Shown one piece after another: positions 34,382-43,085 of a DNA stretch of 64,000 bases; the first letter of the stretch is position 1; each line of letters begins with the position of its first letter. This DNA comes from Nocardia beijingensis NBRC 16342. GTDB lineage: Bacteria; Actinomycetota; Actinomycetes; Mycobacteriales; Mycobacteriaceae. Below the pieces are notes generated by a model. The model saw only the letters and a list, made by a program, of their open reading frames with translations. It did no database searches and was not told the origin of the DNA. Made by a program: the position numbers and the translations under genes. The stretch lies in the NCBI RefSeq assembly GCF_001612785.1, contig NZ_BDBC01000055.1:1-64000 (forward strand), in the 5' to 3' direction.

Positions 34382-34384
34382 TGA
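34370..34384. promoter_or_regulatory. Putative TetR operator palindrome
   Basis: TCATTGAGTCAATGA is a perfect dyad around a central G and covers the -35 hexamer of the TetR promoter. It also lies in the divergent promoter region of the lipoprotein gene that starts at 34504. Confidence 0.65.
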
Positions 34385-34503
34385 TTCGATGGGTGCGGCG
34401 TGGACGGTCGTGTTCGTCGCGCTCGTGCCGACGGCCGTGAATAGGATTGCGCGCGAAGCGGTCCGGCGATCCGTACGGCCGCGGGGACACTCAGGAGGCG
34501 ACG

Positions 34504-35091
34504 ATGACCGGACTGCGATGGCCGACCGCCGCCCTGCGCTGGTCCGTCGCGCTCGCGGTCGCGGCGTCGACTTGTGGGTGCGCGACCCTGCTCGGCGAGC
34601 AGGCCCCGCCGCCTTCCGCCGACGAGATCGCCGCCGCGGCAGCGGAATTGACCGGTCTGCCGTCTTCGGAGGCGGCGGAGCGGCAGATGGCGGCGGTCAT
34701 CGATCAGATCGCGGCCGCCGCCTCGGCGATCGAACCCGAATTGCGCTGGGTCCGGAGCGGGGACCGCGCGCTCGGTCCCTGCTACGGGCCGTATGAGCAC
34801 ACCGGCGGAAGGCGTGTCGTCCTCCCGCGCTACCGCGCCGACGCTTCGCTGCCGGAAGGAGCGTGGCCCGGTTTCCAGGAGACGGCTCGCGTGCTGGCCG
34901 CGTCCGTCGGCGCGACGGATGTGCTGCCCGGCGGCGCCTCCTCCCCGGACCGGCACGTCACGTTCGAGGGAGCGGACGGGGCGGAGTGGGACAGCAACAC
35001 CGAGTTGTCGGTGTTCGCCGATGCCCGCTCGATGACGATCACCGCCACCGTGGGCTGCCGATTGCCCGAGAGCGAGCGGTCGACCGGGTGA
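34504..35091 (+). CDS. LppA/LppV-like lipoprotein, unknown function
   Basis: A 195-residue protein with a lipoprotein-type signal peptide (WSVALAVAASTCGCATLLG; lipidated Cys24 or Cys26). The mature part has helices (AAAELTGLPSSEAAERQMAAVIDQIAAAASAI), a Cys pair (GPCYGPYEH and VGCRLPES) and mixed alpha/beta secondary structure ending TITATVGCRLPE. It resembles small mycobacterial Lpp lipoproteins of unknown role. GGAGG six bases before ATG 34504 sets the start. It is divergent from the TetR gene, sharing about 157 bases of regulatory region. Confidence 0.7.
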   Translation: MTGLRWPTAALRWSVALAVAASTCGCATLLGEQAPPPSADEIAAAAAELTGLPSSEAAERQMAAVIDQIAAAASAIEPELRWVRSGDRALGPCYGPYEHTGGRRVVLPRYRADASLPEGAWPGFQETARVLAASVGATDVLPGGASSPDRHVTFEGADGAEWDSNTELSVFADARSMTITATVGCRLPESERSTG

Positions 35092-35320
35092 CGTCCGCCG
35101 CTCCGCAGCGATCGAGCGGAGCTGACGGCGAGGGCGTGCGCATGGTTCCCGATGAGGTGCGGCCTTCTGAAAGCCCGAGCCGACCGATAGGTGAGCACCG
35201 GCCCTGGGCATGGATTGTCGACCGGCGACGACGGGACCGTGGTTTGTCGGCTTCCGGCGGATCAGGGATGTCGATGTGGGTGGGCGGACCGCTCGAGCGG
35301 CAACGCTTCGGCTTCGTGGA

Positions 35321-36256
35321 TCACGAGCCCCGGAACGCTCGCCGGTAGGCGCCCGGGGTTGTGCCGACCTGGGCGCGGAAGCGGCGGCGCAGGTTGACCG
35401 CCGAGGTCAGGCCGACGCGGGCCGCGATCGCCTCCACCGGCAGGTCGGTCTCCTCCAGCAGGGTGCGCGCCTCGGCCACCCGGCGCGACAGCAGCCATGC
35501 TCCCGGGCTGGTGCCGAGCTGATCGGCGAAGCGCCGGGCCAGCGTGCGCGGCGAGACGCTGAGGTGCGCGGCCAGATCCGCGACCGACAGCGCCGTCCCG
35601 AGGCGCGCACCGGCCCACTCGAGCAGGCCGTCCAGCGCGTCCGTCGGCGCCGCCGGCGGCGCGTATTGGACTTGGCCGCCCTCGCGGTGCGGCGGCATCA
35701 CCATGTGCCGCGCGACGAGCGCGGCGTGCGCGGCGCCGTGATCCTTCCGGACGAGGTGCAGGCACAGGTCTATGCCCGCGCCCGCTCCTGCGCTCGTGGC
35801 GACATCGCCGTGGTCCACGTAGAGCACGTCCGGTTCCACCCGGACCCGGGGGAATTCGCGCGCCAGCTGCGCGGCGCGCGCCCAGTGCGTCGTGGCCGAG
35901 CGTCCGTCCAGCAGGCCGGTGCGAGCCAGCGCGAACACTCCCGAGCAGATCGTGACGAGCCGCGCCCCGCGGGCGTGTGCCCGCAGCAGCGCGCGGCGCA
36001 CGGCCGCCGACAGCGGCGCCTCCACCGGCGCCCACCCCGGGATGAGGACGGTGTCCGCGGACGCGAGCGCCGACAGGCCCTGCGACACCTCCAGCGTGTA
36101 TCCGGCCGATGTGGGTACCGGCCCTGGCGTCTCCGTGCACACGTCGAACTCGTAGTAGTGCGGCACCCCGGCCCGCTGGGTGCCGAATACCTCCGCGGCG
36201 CAGCCGAGTTCGAAAGTCGACTGCACCGGCCGCACCAGGGCAACCACGCGATGCAT
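35321..36256 (-). CDS. GlxA-type AraC-family regulator with DJ-1/PfpI domain
   Basis: 311 residues. The N-terminal DJ-1/PfpI-like amidotransferase domain (about residues 3-175) has the nucleophile-elbow Cys in RLVTICSGVFALA, and the C-terminal AraC double helix-turn-helix (about residues 220-310) has LAAHLSVSPRTLARRFADQLGTSPGAWLLSRRVAEARTLLE and ARVGLTSAVNLRRRFRAQVGTTPGAYRR. The start is taken at ATG 36256 because ATG 36283 lies inside a palindrome that is probably its operator. It is divergent from the cupin gene at 36328, which it likely controls together with itself. Confidence 0.85.
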   Translation of the reverse strand: MHRVVALVRPVQSTFELGCAAEVFGTQRAGVPHYYEFDVCTETPGPVPTSAGYTLEVSQGLSALASADTVLIPGWAPVEAPLSAAVRRALLRAHARGARLVTICSGVFALARTGLLDGRSATTHWARAAQLAREFPRVRVEPDVLYVDHGDVATSAGAGAGIDLCLHLVRKDHGAAHAALVARHMVMPPHREGGQVQYAPPAAPTDALDGLLEWAGARLGTALSVADLAAHLSVSPRTLARRFADQLGTSPGAWLLSRRVAEARTLLEETDLPVEAIAARVGLTSAVNLRRRFRAQVGTTPGAYRRAFRGS

Positions 36257-36275
36257 GGCAAGATCGTACCCAGTG

Positions 36276-36291
36276 GTGTCCATTCGGACAC
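36276..36291. promoter_or_regulatory. Perfect palindromic operator between the GlxA-type regulator and the cupin gene
   Basis: GTGTCCATTCGGACAC: two perfect 6-base arms with a 4-base spacer, in the middle of the 71-base divergent region. Confidence 0.6.
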
Positions 36292-36327
36292 TTTCCCGGA
36301 CCGCCCGCGCGCGGCACCGTGAAAGCC

Positions 36328-36663
36328 ATGCATTCCGACATCCTCACCCAGGAGGGCTACACCTCCGTCTCCGTCGCGGAATCACCGGTCCGAGAGCTGT
36401 TTCCAGGCATCCGGGTACGGCACCTCTGGACCGGGCCGTCCGGAGCGAGCGCCAACGTGCTGGAAATGGACCCGGGTACGTCGTGGCCGCACCGCGATGT
36501 CCACGAGCCAGGCCCGGAGGAGGTCTACGTGGTCGCGGGCACGTTCAACGACGGCGCGCGCGACTACCCGGCCGGGACGTTCCTGCACGCCCCGGCCGGA
36601 TCGTGGCACGTGCCGGCCACCAGCACCGGCTGCACGCTGTTCGTCTTCTACCCGGAGGGTTAG
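36328..36663 (+). CDS. Small cupin-domain protein (ChrR-like)
   Basis: A 111-residue single-domain cupin. Metal ligands can be read in WPHRDVHEPGPEEVYVVAGTF (two His and Glu) and a later His in PAGSWHVP, as in ChrR-type cupins and small dioxygenase-like proteins. Substrate unknown. ATG 36328 is preceded by GTGAAAG; a GTG three codons upstream is an alternative. It is divergent from the GlxA-type regulator across a perfect palindrome. Its stop overlaps the stop of helR on the other strand by four bases. Confidence 0.82.
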   Translation: MHSDILTQEGYTSVSVAESPVRELFPGIRVRHLWTGPSGASANVLEMDPGTSWPHRDVHEPGPEEVYVVAGTFNDGARDYPAGTFLHAPAGSWHVPATSTGCTLFVFYPEG

Positions 36664-38852
36664 CGGCGCCGCCGGGGCAATACGGGTGTTCCGGCCTCGG
36701 CGAGGCCGGTGAGCGCCCGCGGCAGTGGGTCTCGGTGCAGTACGCCGAGGCGTTGGGTGGCGCGGGTGAGGGCGACGTAGAGCTCGGCCGCGCCGCGGGG
36801 GCCGTCGGCCAGGATGCGTTCCGGCTCCACGACGAGGACGGCGTCGTATTCCAGTCCCTTGGTCTCCGACGCCGCCACCGCGCCCGGCACATCCGGTGGC
36901 CCGATGACGACGCTGGTGCCTTCGCGTGCGGCTTCGTCGCGGACGAAATCGTCGATGGCGGTACTCATCTCGTCCGCGGTGACCTGCCGGGACCACGGCC
37001 GCACACCGCACGCGCGAACCGACTCCGGCGGCTGGACGCCGGGCGCGAACTCGGCGAGCAACTCGGCGGCGACAGCCATGATCTCCGCCGGGGTGCGGTA
37101 GTTCACCGTGAGCGATCGGTAGACCCACCGGCCGGGCACGTAGGGCTCCAGCATCGCGTCCCACGAGATCGCTCCGGCGGCCGACCGGCGTTGGGCGAGA
37201 TCGCCGACGATCGTGAAGGATCGTCCCGGGCAGCGCCGCATCAACACGCGCCAATCCATTTCGGACAGTTCCTGTGCTTCGTCCACCACGACGTGCCGGT
37301 AGGTCCAGTCCCGGTCCGCCGCGGCGCGTTCGGCGAGCTCCCTGGTGTCGCGTTCGAGGAAGCGCTCCGCGAGGTCCTCCGCGTAGAGCAGGTCCTGGGC
37401 GAACAAGTGGTCCTCGTCGTCCATCATGTCCTCGCGGCCGACCAGGATGTCCAGCACACCGGCCGCGTACTCGGCCTGGGCCTTCCGTTCCCGCTCGCCG
37501 TCGTCGCCGGGCCGCTCGCGTCCGAGCAGATCGACCAATTCGTCGAGCAGCGGCACGTCCGACACCGTCCACGCATAACCGTCGGAGCGCGACAACGTCG
37601 CGTCGGCACCCGCCGCTCGCAGCCGTTGCGGGGACTCGTACAGCTCCGCCAGCAACTGCTGCGGCGTCAGGATCGGCCAGAGTTCGTCGAGCGCGGCGGC
37701 GAACCGGGCGTCGTCCGCGAGTTCGGCGCGCAGGTCCGACCGCAGGTTCTCCCATGCGTCGCGGTCCTGCCTGGTCAGCCAGCCCCGGCCGATGCGCGCT
37801 ATCGCGCGCTCGGTGAGCACCCAGGTGACGATCTCGGCGAACACGGCGCGGGCTTCGTTGTGCGGCAGCCCACTCGCCCGCGCCTCCTCCCGGCCCCACT
37901 GCGCGGTCTCGGCGTCGATGCGGACGGTGACATCGGACAATTCGATCGGCACCGGATGCTCCGGGAGCCGCTGCCGATCGGCCACGGCCGCCGCGAGCAC
38001 GTCCAGGATCGCCAGCGAACCTTTGCGCCGCGCGGCATCCGGGTCGTCCTCCGCGGTGACATGCAGGCCGGGCACCAGATCGCCGGTGGTCGTGAACACG
38101 ACATTCGTCTCGCCCAGCGACGGCAGCACGCGGCCGATGTGGTTCAGGAACGCCGGGTTGGGGCCGACCACGAGCACACCGTGGCGTTCCATCCGCTCCC
38201 GCTGGGTGTAGAGCAGATACGCGACGCGGTGCAGTGCCACGACGGTCTTGCCGGTGCCGGGGCCGCCTTCGATCATCAGCACGCCAGGGTGGTCGAGCCG
38301 GATGATCTCGTCCTGTTCGGCCTGGATGGTCGCCACGATGTCGCGCATCCCCTCGCCGCGCGGCGCGTCGACCGCCGCGAGCAGCGCCGCGTCGCCCCGC
38401 TCGCCACCGTCGGGGCGGCCGAGGATCTCGTCGGTGAAATCGACGACCCGGCGACCCTTGGTGTGGAACTGCCTGCGCCGGCGCATGTTCTCCGGGCTGG
38501 CGGCGGTGGCGACGTAGAAGGCGCGCGCCGCGGGCGCCCGCCAGTCGAGCAACAGCGGTTCGAACTCGTTCTCCGGGTCGAACAGGCCGATCCGGCCGAT
38601 ATAGGAGTGTTCGCCCGACAGCGTGTCCAACCGGCCGAAACACAGCCCGTTGTCCGCCACGTCCAGCCGCTTCACCTCTCTGGCCAGCGTGCGCACTTCG
38701 ACGTCGCGTTCCATCGGGCTTCCGCCGTTGCCACGCAACGCGGCGGTGTACCCGCTCTTCGCTCGCGCGCGCTCGGCGTCGAGCCGAGCGTAGAGCCCGG
38801 CCACGTAGTCGCGCTCGGACCGCAATTCGTCCTCGTACCCCTGAGTTGACAC
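36660..38852 (-). CDS. helR: RNA-polymerase recycling motor ATPase HelR (HelD-like helicase, rifamycin resistance)
   Basis: A 730-residue superfamily 1 helicase of the HelD family, found to displace RNA polymerase from DNA and, in the HelR branch, to protect it from rifamycins. Motifs: an N-terminal coiled-coil clamp (residues 1-65), Walker A GGPGTGKTVVALHR (196-203), VLVVGPNPAFLNHIGRVLP, Walker B HVVVDEAQELSEMDW, GDLAQRRSAAG, LTVNYRTPAEIM, ETKGLEYDAVLVVEP and YVALTRATQRLGVL. GTG 38852 has GGAGG upstream. A 19-base rifamycin-associated element lies about 100 bases upstream, so expression should be rifamycin-induced. Confidence 0.92.
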   Translation of the reverse strand: MSTQGYEDELRSERDYVAGLYARLDAERARAKSGYTAALRGNGGSPMERDVEVRTLAREVKRLDVADNGLCFGRLDTLSGEHSYIGRIGLFDPENEFEPLLLDWRAPAARAFYVATAASPENMRRRRQFHTKGRRVVDFTDEILGRPDGGERGDAALLAAVDAPRGEGMRDIVATIQAEQDEIIRLDHPGVLMIEGGPGTGKTVVALHRVAYLLYTQRERMERHGVLVVGPNPAFLNHIGRVLPSLGETNVVFTTTGDLVPGLHVTAEDDPDAARRKGSLAILDVLAAAVADRQRLPEHPVPIELSDVTVRIDAETAQWGREEARASGLPHNEARAVFAEIVTWVLTERAIARIGRGWLTRQDRDAWENLRSDLRAELADDARFAAALDELWPILTPQQLLAELYESPQRLRAAGADATLSRSDGYAWTVSDVPLLDELVDLLGRERPGDDGERERKAQAEYAAGVLDILVGREDMMDDEDHLFAQDLLYAEDLAERFLERDTRELAERAAADRDWTYRHVVVDEAQELSEMDWRVLMRRCPGRSFTIVGDLAQRRSAAGAISWDAMLEPYVPGRWVYRSLTVNYRTPAEIMAVAAELLAEFAPGVQPPESVRACGVRPWSRQVTADEMSTAIDDFVRDEAAREGTSVVIGPPDVPGAVAASETKGLEYDAVLVVEPERILADGPRGAAELYVALTRATQRLGVLHRDPLPRALTGLAEAGTPVLPRRRR

Positions 38853-38955
38853 AGGCCCCTCCGCTTTCCTGGCTCGACGATCCCGCGCGAACGCCGTTTC
38901 TCACCTGCCCGAGTCGAGCAGCGGCGCCGCAGCCAGCGATTCTGCGGCACGACCC

Positions 38956-38974
38956 GGGTCTTGCCGCAAGCCCC
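38956..38974. promoter_or_regulatory. Rifamycin-associated element (RAE)
   Basis: Minus-strand GGGGCTTGCGGCAAGACCC matches, as I remember it, the 19-base RAE inverted repeat reported upstream of rifamycin-inactivating genes and helR in actinomycetes. It lies 104-122 bases upstream of the helR start. Confidence 0.85.
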
Positions 38975-38982
38975 CGGGTGCG

Positions 38983-39441
38983 CTATAGGTTGGAGGTGGA
39001 AGGGGTGAGTTCGAACAGGGGAATCACGCGTTCGGTCTCGGCCTGGTAATCCGCGAGAACGGGCGCCAGTTCGGTGACCCGCTCGAAGTACTCCTCGCGT
39101 TCGTCGCGCGACAGCTCACGCGCGATCACGTCATAGGCGTCGGTGCCCACCTCGACTCGGGCACGCGGATGGGCGCGCAGGTTGTGCACCCACGCCGGAT
39201 CCTTGGACGCGCCGAGGTAGGACCCGATGACCAGCATCCGCCCGTCGACGGTCACATACGCCAGCGGTGACAGCCGGGGCTCACCCGACTTGGCGCCCGT
39301 GGTGTGCAGCAGCAGAAGCCTGCCGCCGGGCAAGCCGCTGACCTCGCCGCCGTTGGCGCGGAATTCCGCGACGATGCCGCGGTTGAAGCCGTCCAGCGCG
39401 GCGGTGTCGGAAGCCAATCTGTCCTTGTCGATCTCGGTCAT
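38983..39441 (-). CDS. Ddn-like deazaflavin (F420)-dependent nitroreductase family protein
   Basis: A 152-residue protein of the flavin/deazaflavin oxidoreductase (DUF385) group. The split-barrel hallmarks are LLLLHTTGAKSGEPRLSPLAYV, MLVIGSYLGASKDPAWVHNLRAHPRARVEVG and a C-terminal FERVTELAPVLADYQAETERVIPLFELTP. Ddn, the enzyme that activates pretomanid in M. tuberculosis, is a member; others reduce quinones or act as F420-binding proteins. ATG 39441 has GGTGGAG at five bases and lies just past the stop of the binding-protein gene upstream, so it is the last gene of the osmoprotectant operon. Confidence 0.88.
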   Translation of the reverse strand: MTEIDKDRLASDTAALDGFNRGIVAEFRANGGEVSGLPGGRLLLLHTTGAKSGEPRLSPLAYVTVDGRMLVIGSYLGASKDPAWVHNLRAHPRARVEVGTDAYDVIARELSRDEREEYFERVTELAPVLADYQAETERVIPLFELTPSTSNL

Positions 39442-39443
39442 GG

Positions 39444-40430
39444 TCACTCCACCAGCTTCTCGCTCTTCAACCAGTCGTAGGCGACGTCGGCCGGGTCCTC
39501 GCCGTCGATGTCGACGCGACCGTTGAGGTCCTGCATCAGCTCATCGGTGAGGTGCTCGGAGATGGTGCCGAGTAGCGCGCGCAATTGCGGGTGACGTTCG
39601 ATCACCGCGCCGCGCACGACCGCCGTGCCGCTGTAGGGCAGGAAGAATTTCCGGTCGTCGTCGAGCACCACCAGATTCAGGTTCTTGACCCGTCCGTCGG
39701 TGGTGTAGATCATGCCGAAATTGCACGGGGCGCTCTTGGCCGTGGCGGTGTAGACGACACCGGCGTCCATCCGCGTGACGTTGCCGGACGGGACGCCGTT
39801 CGGATCGTTGTAGGGGATCCCGTATTTCTGCAGCATCGGAATGAAACCGTCCGAGCGGCTGAAGAATTCGTCGTCGACGCAGAAAGTCCGGTCGGGCACG
39901 GGCAGCGCCGCAACGTCGGACAGCGACTCGACGCGCAGGCGTTGCGCGGTCGGCGTCGACGCGCCGAAGGCGTACGTGTCGTTGAAGTTGGCCGGCGGCA
40001 GCCACTCCAGATCGTGGTCGCGCTTCTCGATGTCGTGCACGCGCTGCCAGAGTTCGGCGGGGTCGGAGATCGTCTCGGTCTGATTGTGGTAGTTGACCCA
40101 GCCGGTGCCGGTGTACTCCCAGAGCACATCGGCGTCGCCGTTCAGCTGGGCCTGCCGGGACGAGGCCGACCCCGGCGCACCGGTCAGGTCGGTGACCTTC
40201 GCGCCCGCCGCGGCCAGGTAGGTCGCGGTGATCTTGCCCAGCAGCACGCCCTCGGTGAAGCTCTTCGACGTCACGACCAGCTCGGCGCCCTCGAGCGGCC
40301 GGTCGCCGCCGGGCAGGCGCGCGTCGTGGAAGGTTCCCGACGAACTCACCAGACCGCAACCGGCGAGCGCCGCCGCCGACACGACGAGTGCGCAGAGCAG
40401 GCCGGCCATCCGGGGTCGTGGCGATCTCAT
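39444..40430 (-). CDS. Glycine betaine/choline ABC transporter substrate-binding lipoprotein (OpuCC/ProX type)
   Basis: A 328-residue lipoprotein (signal with LAGCGLVSS lipobox, Cys about 25). The periplasmic-binding type II fold of the OpuAC/QAT family is clear: ELVVTSKSFTEGVLLGKITATYL, DVLWEYTGTGWVNY, GMIYTTDGRVKNLNLVVLDDDRKFFLPYSGTAVVR. It captures betaine, choline or carnitine outside the membrane for the two permeases and the CBS-containing ATPase in the same operon. The ATG overlaps the permease stop by four bases (ATGA). A conserved C-terminal helix (DVAYDWLKSEKLVE) is complete. Confidence 0.92.
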   Translation of the reverse strand: MRSPRPRMAGLLCALVVSAAALAGCGLVSSSGTFHDARLPGGDRPLEGAELVVTSKSFTEGVLLGKITATYLAAAGAKVTDLTGAPGSASSRQAQLNGDADVLWEYTGTGWVNYHNQTETISDPAELWQRVHDIEKRDHDLEWLPPANFNDTYAFGASTPTAQRLRVESLSDVAALPVPDRTFCVDDEFFSRSDGFIPMLQKYGIPYNDPNGVPSGNVTRMDAGVVYTATAKSAPCNFGMIYTTDGRVKNLNLVVLDDDRKFFLPYSGTAVVRGAVIERHPQLRALLGTISEHLTDELMQDLNGRVDIDGEDPADVAYDWLKSEKLVE

Positions 40431-41164
40431 GAGATACCTCGCGGGGTCGCGGCCAGTTCGACGAGGCGGCCGAGCCAGTCGATGATCAACGCGAGGAGGC
40501 CGACCAGGATCGCGCCCGAGACGAGCAGTTTGGGCAGGAAGAGGGTGACGCCGGTGGTGATCAGCGTGCCGAGGCTGGTCGCGCCGATGAACGTGCTCAA
40601 TGTCGCGGTGCCGACCAGGATCACCAGCGCGGTGCGCACACCGTTGAGGATCACCGGCACCGCGAGCGGCAGCTCGACCTGCACCAGCGTGCGCGCGGCG
40701 GAATAGCCGATGCCGCGCGACGCCTCGATGGTGCGCTGATCGACCTGCCGGAGTCCGACGATCGTGTTCTGCAGGATGGGCAGCACCGCGTAGACGACGA
40801 GCCCGACGATCGCCGTGCGGAATCCCGTGCCCAGCCAGAAGGTGAACAGCACGAGCAGTCCGACCGCGGGCGCGGCCTGGCCGACATTGGCGATATTGAC
40901 CGCGATGGGCTCGAGCCGCTGCAATGCCGGGCGGGTCAGCGCGATGCCGAGCGGAATCGCGACGACCACCACGATCACGGTGGCCACCACGGTCAGCTTG
41001 ATGTGCTGCACGATCGTGGTCTGCAGGTTGTCCCAGCCCAGCGACGCCTGCTCGGTCGCGGTGAACGTCGTGGACCGATACCACAGGAGGTATCCGGCGG
41101 CGACGACGAGGATGACGAGCGGTTCGAACCACACGTCGATCGGGACGCGGCGCAGGCGGCTCAT
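40427..41164 (-). CDS. Osmoprotectant ABC transporter permease (OpuCB/OpuCD type), second
   Basis: A 245-residue binding-protein-dependent permease with about six membrane helices and the cytoplasmic EAA loop (VDQRTIEASRGIGYSAARTLVQVELPLAVPVILNGVRTALVI). The N-terminus lies before the first helix (LVILVVAAGYLLWYRS). It pairs with the permease at 42441-43085 as a heterodimeric pore. Both ends overlap neighbours by four bases: the start overlaps the stop of the ATPase gene and the stop overlaps the start of the binding protein. Confidence 0.92.
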   Translation of the reverse strand: MSRLRRVPIDVWFEPLVILVVAAGYLLWYRSTTFTATEQASLGWDNLQTTIVQHIKLTVVATVIVVVVAIPLGIALTRPALQRLEPIAVNIANVGQAAPAVGLLVLFTFWLGTGFRTAIVGLVVYAVLPILQNTIVGLRQVDQRTIEASRGIGYSAARTLVQVELPLAVPVILNGVRTALVILVGTATLSTFIGATSLGTLITTGVTLFLPKLLVSGAILVGLLALIIDWLGRLVELAATPRGIS

Positions 41165-42444
41165 GACGGCCGGTCCGATCCGAGTTCGTCGTCGGCGGCG
41201 ACCACCGGCGTCGGCGCCGGATCGGTTCCGTCGACGTAGGTCGCGTAGGAGAGGTCCTCCTCGTCGGAGCGCCCCTCGGCGAGCTTGGCCCGGATCACCT
41301 CGGTGACCGTGTCGATGCTCAGCGAGCCGAGGACCGCGCCCCGGCCGTCGGTGACCAGCGCGGCGCCTTGGCTGGTGGCGAGCATGGCGTCGAGCGCGTC
41401 GTTGAGCGTCGAGGATCGCGCCACGACGGGCAATCGCCGATCGAGGTAGTCGGAAACCTCCGGTTTGGTCGCCACTTCCGCGAGCGAAGGCCACGATCGC
41501 GGTCGCCCGGCCTCGTCGACGACGACGACCCAGGTCTGTCCGGCGGCTTCGGCCCGTTCGATCACGCCTCTGGCCGGTTCGCCGACCCGGGCGATGACGA
41601 CGTCGTCGTAGGCGACGTCGCGCACCCGCGACACGGTGAGATACGCCAGCTTCGCGCCGGACCCGACGAACTCCTCCACGAACGGCGTGGCCGGATCGGT
41701 GAGGATCTCCTCCGGACTCGCGTACTGCTCGACGTGACCTCCCTCGGACAGGATGAGCACCTTGTCGCCGAGCTTGGTGGCCTCCTCGAAGTCGTGGGTG
41801 ACGATCACGATGGTCTTGCCCAGTTCCTGCTGGATGGCGATCAGGCTGTCCTGCAGGCGCACCCGGGTGATCGGATCGACCGCGCCGAACGGCTCGTCCA
41901 TGAGCAGGACCGGCGGGTCCGCGGCGAGCGCGCGCGCCACGCCGACGCGCTGCTGCTGGCCACCGGACATGTCCTTCGGCAGCCGGTCGGCGAAGGTGGC
42001 GGGATCGAGGCCGACCAGATCCAGCAGGTACTCGGTGCGCTCGGCGATCCGCTTCTTATCCCACCCGAGCACCCGGGGGATGGCGCCGACGTTCTTGGCG
42101 ACCGTCCAGTGCGGGAACAGGCCGCCGGACTGGATGACGTACCCGATCGACTGGCGGAGCTTGTCGGGGTCCTCCCTGGTGACATCGCGGCCGCCGATGA
42201 AGATGCGACCCTCGGTCGGCTCGATCAGGCGGTTGATCATCTTCAACGTGGTCGTCTTGCCGCAGCCGGACGGGCCGACGAACGCGACGATGTCGCCCGC
42301 ATCGATCTCGAGGTCCAGGCGCCGCACCGCGGGTTCGTCCTGGCCCTTGTAGCGCTTGACCACCGAGTCCAGCGTGATGGACGCGCCGGTCACCGGCCGT
42401 TGCGGCGTCGCGGGGGTAGGCCCGTTGGTCACATCGTCGGTCAT
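41161..42444 (-). CDS. Osmoprotectant ABC transporter ATP-binding protein with CBS domains (OpuCA type)
   Basis: 427 residues. The nucleotide-binding domain (residues 20-260) has Walker A GPSGCGKTTTLKMINRL, Q-loop YVIQSGGLFPHWTV, signature DMSGGQQQRVGVARAL, Walker B PVLLMDEPFGAVDP and the switch His VIVTHDFEEA. The tail (residues 265-410) has a CBS pair (LPVVARSSTLNDALDAML, GAALVTDGRGAVLGSLSIDTV) that in OpuA senses ionic strength. It energises uptake of compatible solutes. The gene overlaps both flanking permease genes by four bases. Confidence 0.93.
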   Translation of the reverse strand: MTDDVTNGPTPATPQRPVTGASITLDSVVKRYKGQDEPAVRRLDLEIDAGDIVAFVGPSGCGKTTTLKMINRLIEPTEGRIFIGGRDVTREDPDKLRQSIGYVIQSGGLFPHWTVAKNVGAIPRVLGWDKKRIAERTEYLLDLVGLDPATFADRLPKDMSGGQQQRVGVARALAADPPVLLMDEPFGAVDPITRVRLQDSLIAIQQELGKTIVIVTHDFEEATKLGDKVLILSEGGHVEQYASPEEILTDPATPFVEEFVGSGAKLAYLTVSRVRDVAYDDVVIARVGEPARGVIERAEAAGQTWVVVVDEAGRPRSWPSLAEVATKPEVSDYLDRRLPVVARSSTLNDALDAMLATSQGAALVTDGRGAVLGSLSIDTVTEVIRAKLAEGRSDEEDLSYATYVDGTDPAPTPVVAADDELGSDRPS

Positions 42445-43085
42445 GACAGTCCCTTCGCGATCGTGAGGCGTCCGAGCAGGACGAGGAGTGCGTCGAACAC
42501 CAGCGCGATGATGACGATGAGGATGGTTCCGGTGAGCGCCATCTCCAGCGAATTCGCGCCGCCGAGGCGGGAAAGGCCGTTGAAGATCAGTGAGCCGAGG
42601 CCGGGCCCGAGCACATAGGCGACGATGGCGGCGACGCCGACGATCATCTGGGTGGACACTCTGATACCGGTGAGGATCACCGGCCACGCGATCGGCAATT
42701 CGACGGTCAGCAGAATGCGCGGGCGCGAAAAGCCGATTCCGCGAGCGGACTCGACGACCGAGGCCGGCACCGACCGCAATCCCACGATCGCGTTGCCGAC
42801 CACCGGCAAAGCCGCGAAGAACGCCAGCATCACGAATGACGGGACCACGCCCAACCCGAACGGGACCAGCAGGATAGCCAGCAGCGCCAGCGAGGGAATG
42901 GTCAGCGCGACCCGGCTCGAGGTCAGCGAAAGCGCGGACAGCAGCGGAAGCCGATAGACCGCCACCGCGATGAGGACGGCGACGACGGTGCCGACCAGGA
43001 CCGTCTGGAACGCGAGCGAGGCATGCTGATAGGCGAGGAACGCCAAGACGTCGCCCCGCCCCCGGACATAACTCCATAAATTCAC
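42441..43085 (-). CDS. Osmoprotectant ABC transporter permease (OpuCB/OpuCD type), first
   Basis: A 214-residue permease with about five or six membrane helices and an EAA loop (VPASVVESARGIGFSRPRILLTVELPIAWPVILTGIRVSTQMIVG). I start it at GTG 43085 (MNLWSYVRGRGDVLAFLAYQHASLAFQ), which gives the usual OpuC permease N-terminus. An earlier in-frame start exists but adds a basic, non-conserved 44 residues. It is the first gene of the osmoprotectant operon. The promoter must lie in the 43086-43300 region, where I could not assign hexamers. Confidence 0.88.
   Translation of the reverse strand: MNLWSYVRGRGDVLAFLAYQHASLAFQTVLVGTVVAVLIAVAVYRLPLLSALSLTSSRVALTIPSLALLAILLVPFGLGVVPSFVMLAFFAALPVVGNAIVGLRSVPASVVESARGIGFSRPRILLTVELPIAWPVILTGIRVSTQMIVGVAAIVAYVLGPGLGSLIFNGLSRLGGANSLEMALTGTILIVIIALVFDALLVLLGRLTIAKGLS

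Noticed and set aside
36180..38849. Plus-strand 889-residue frame opposite helR
   Set aside because: No motifs, and the helicase motifs on the minus strand are complete; long antisense frames are common in high-GC genomes.
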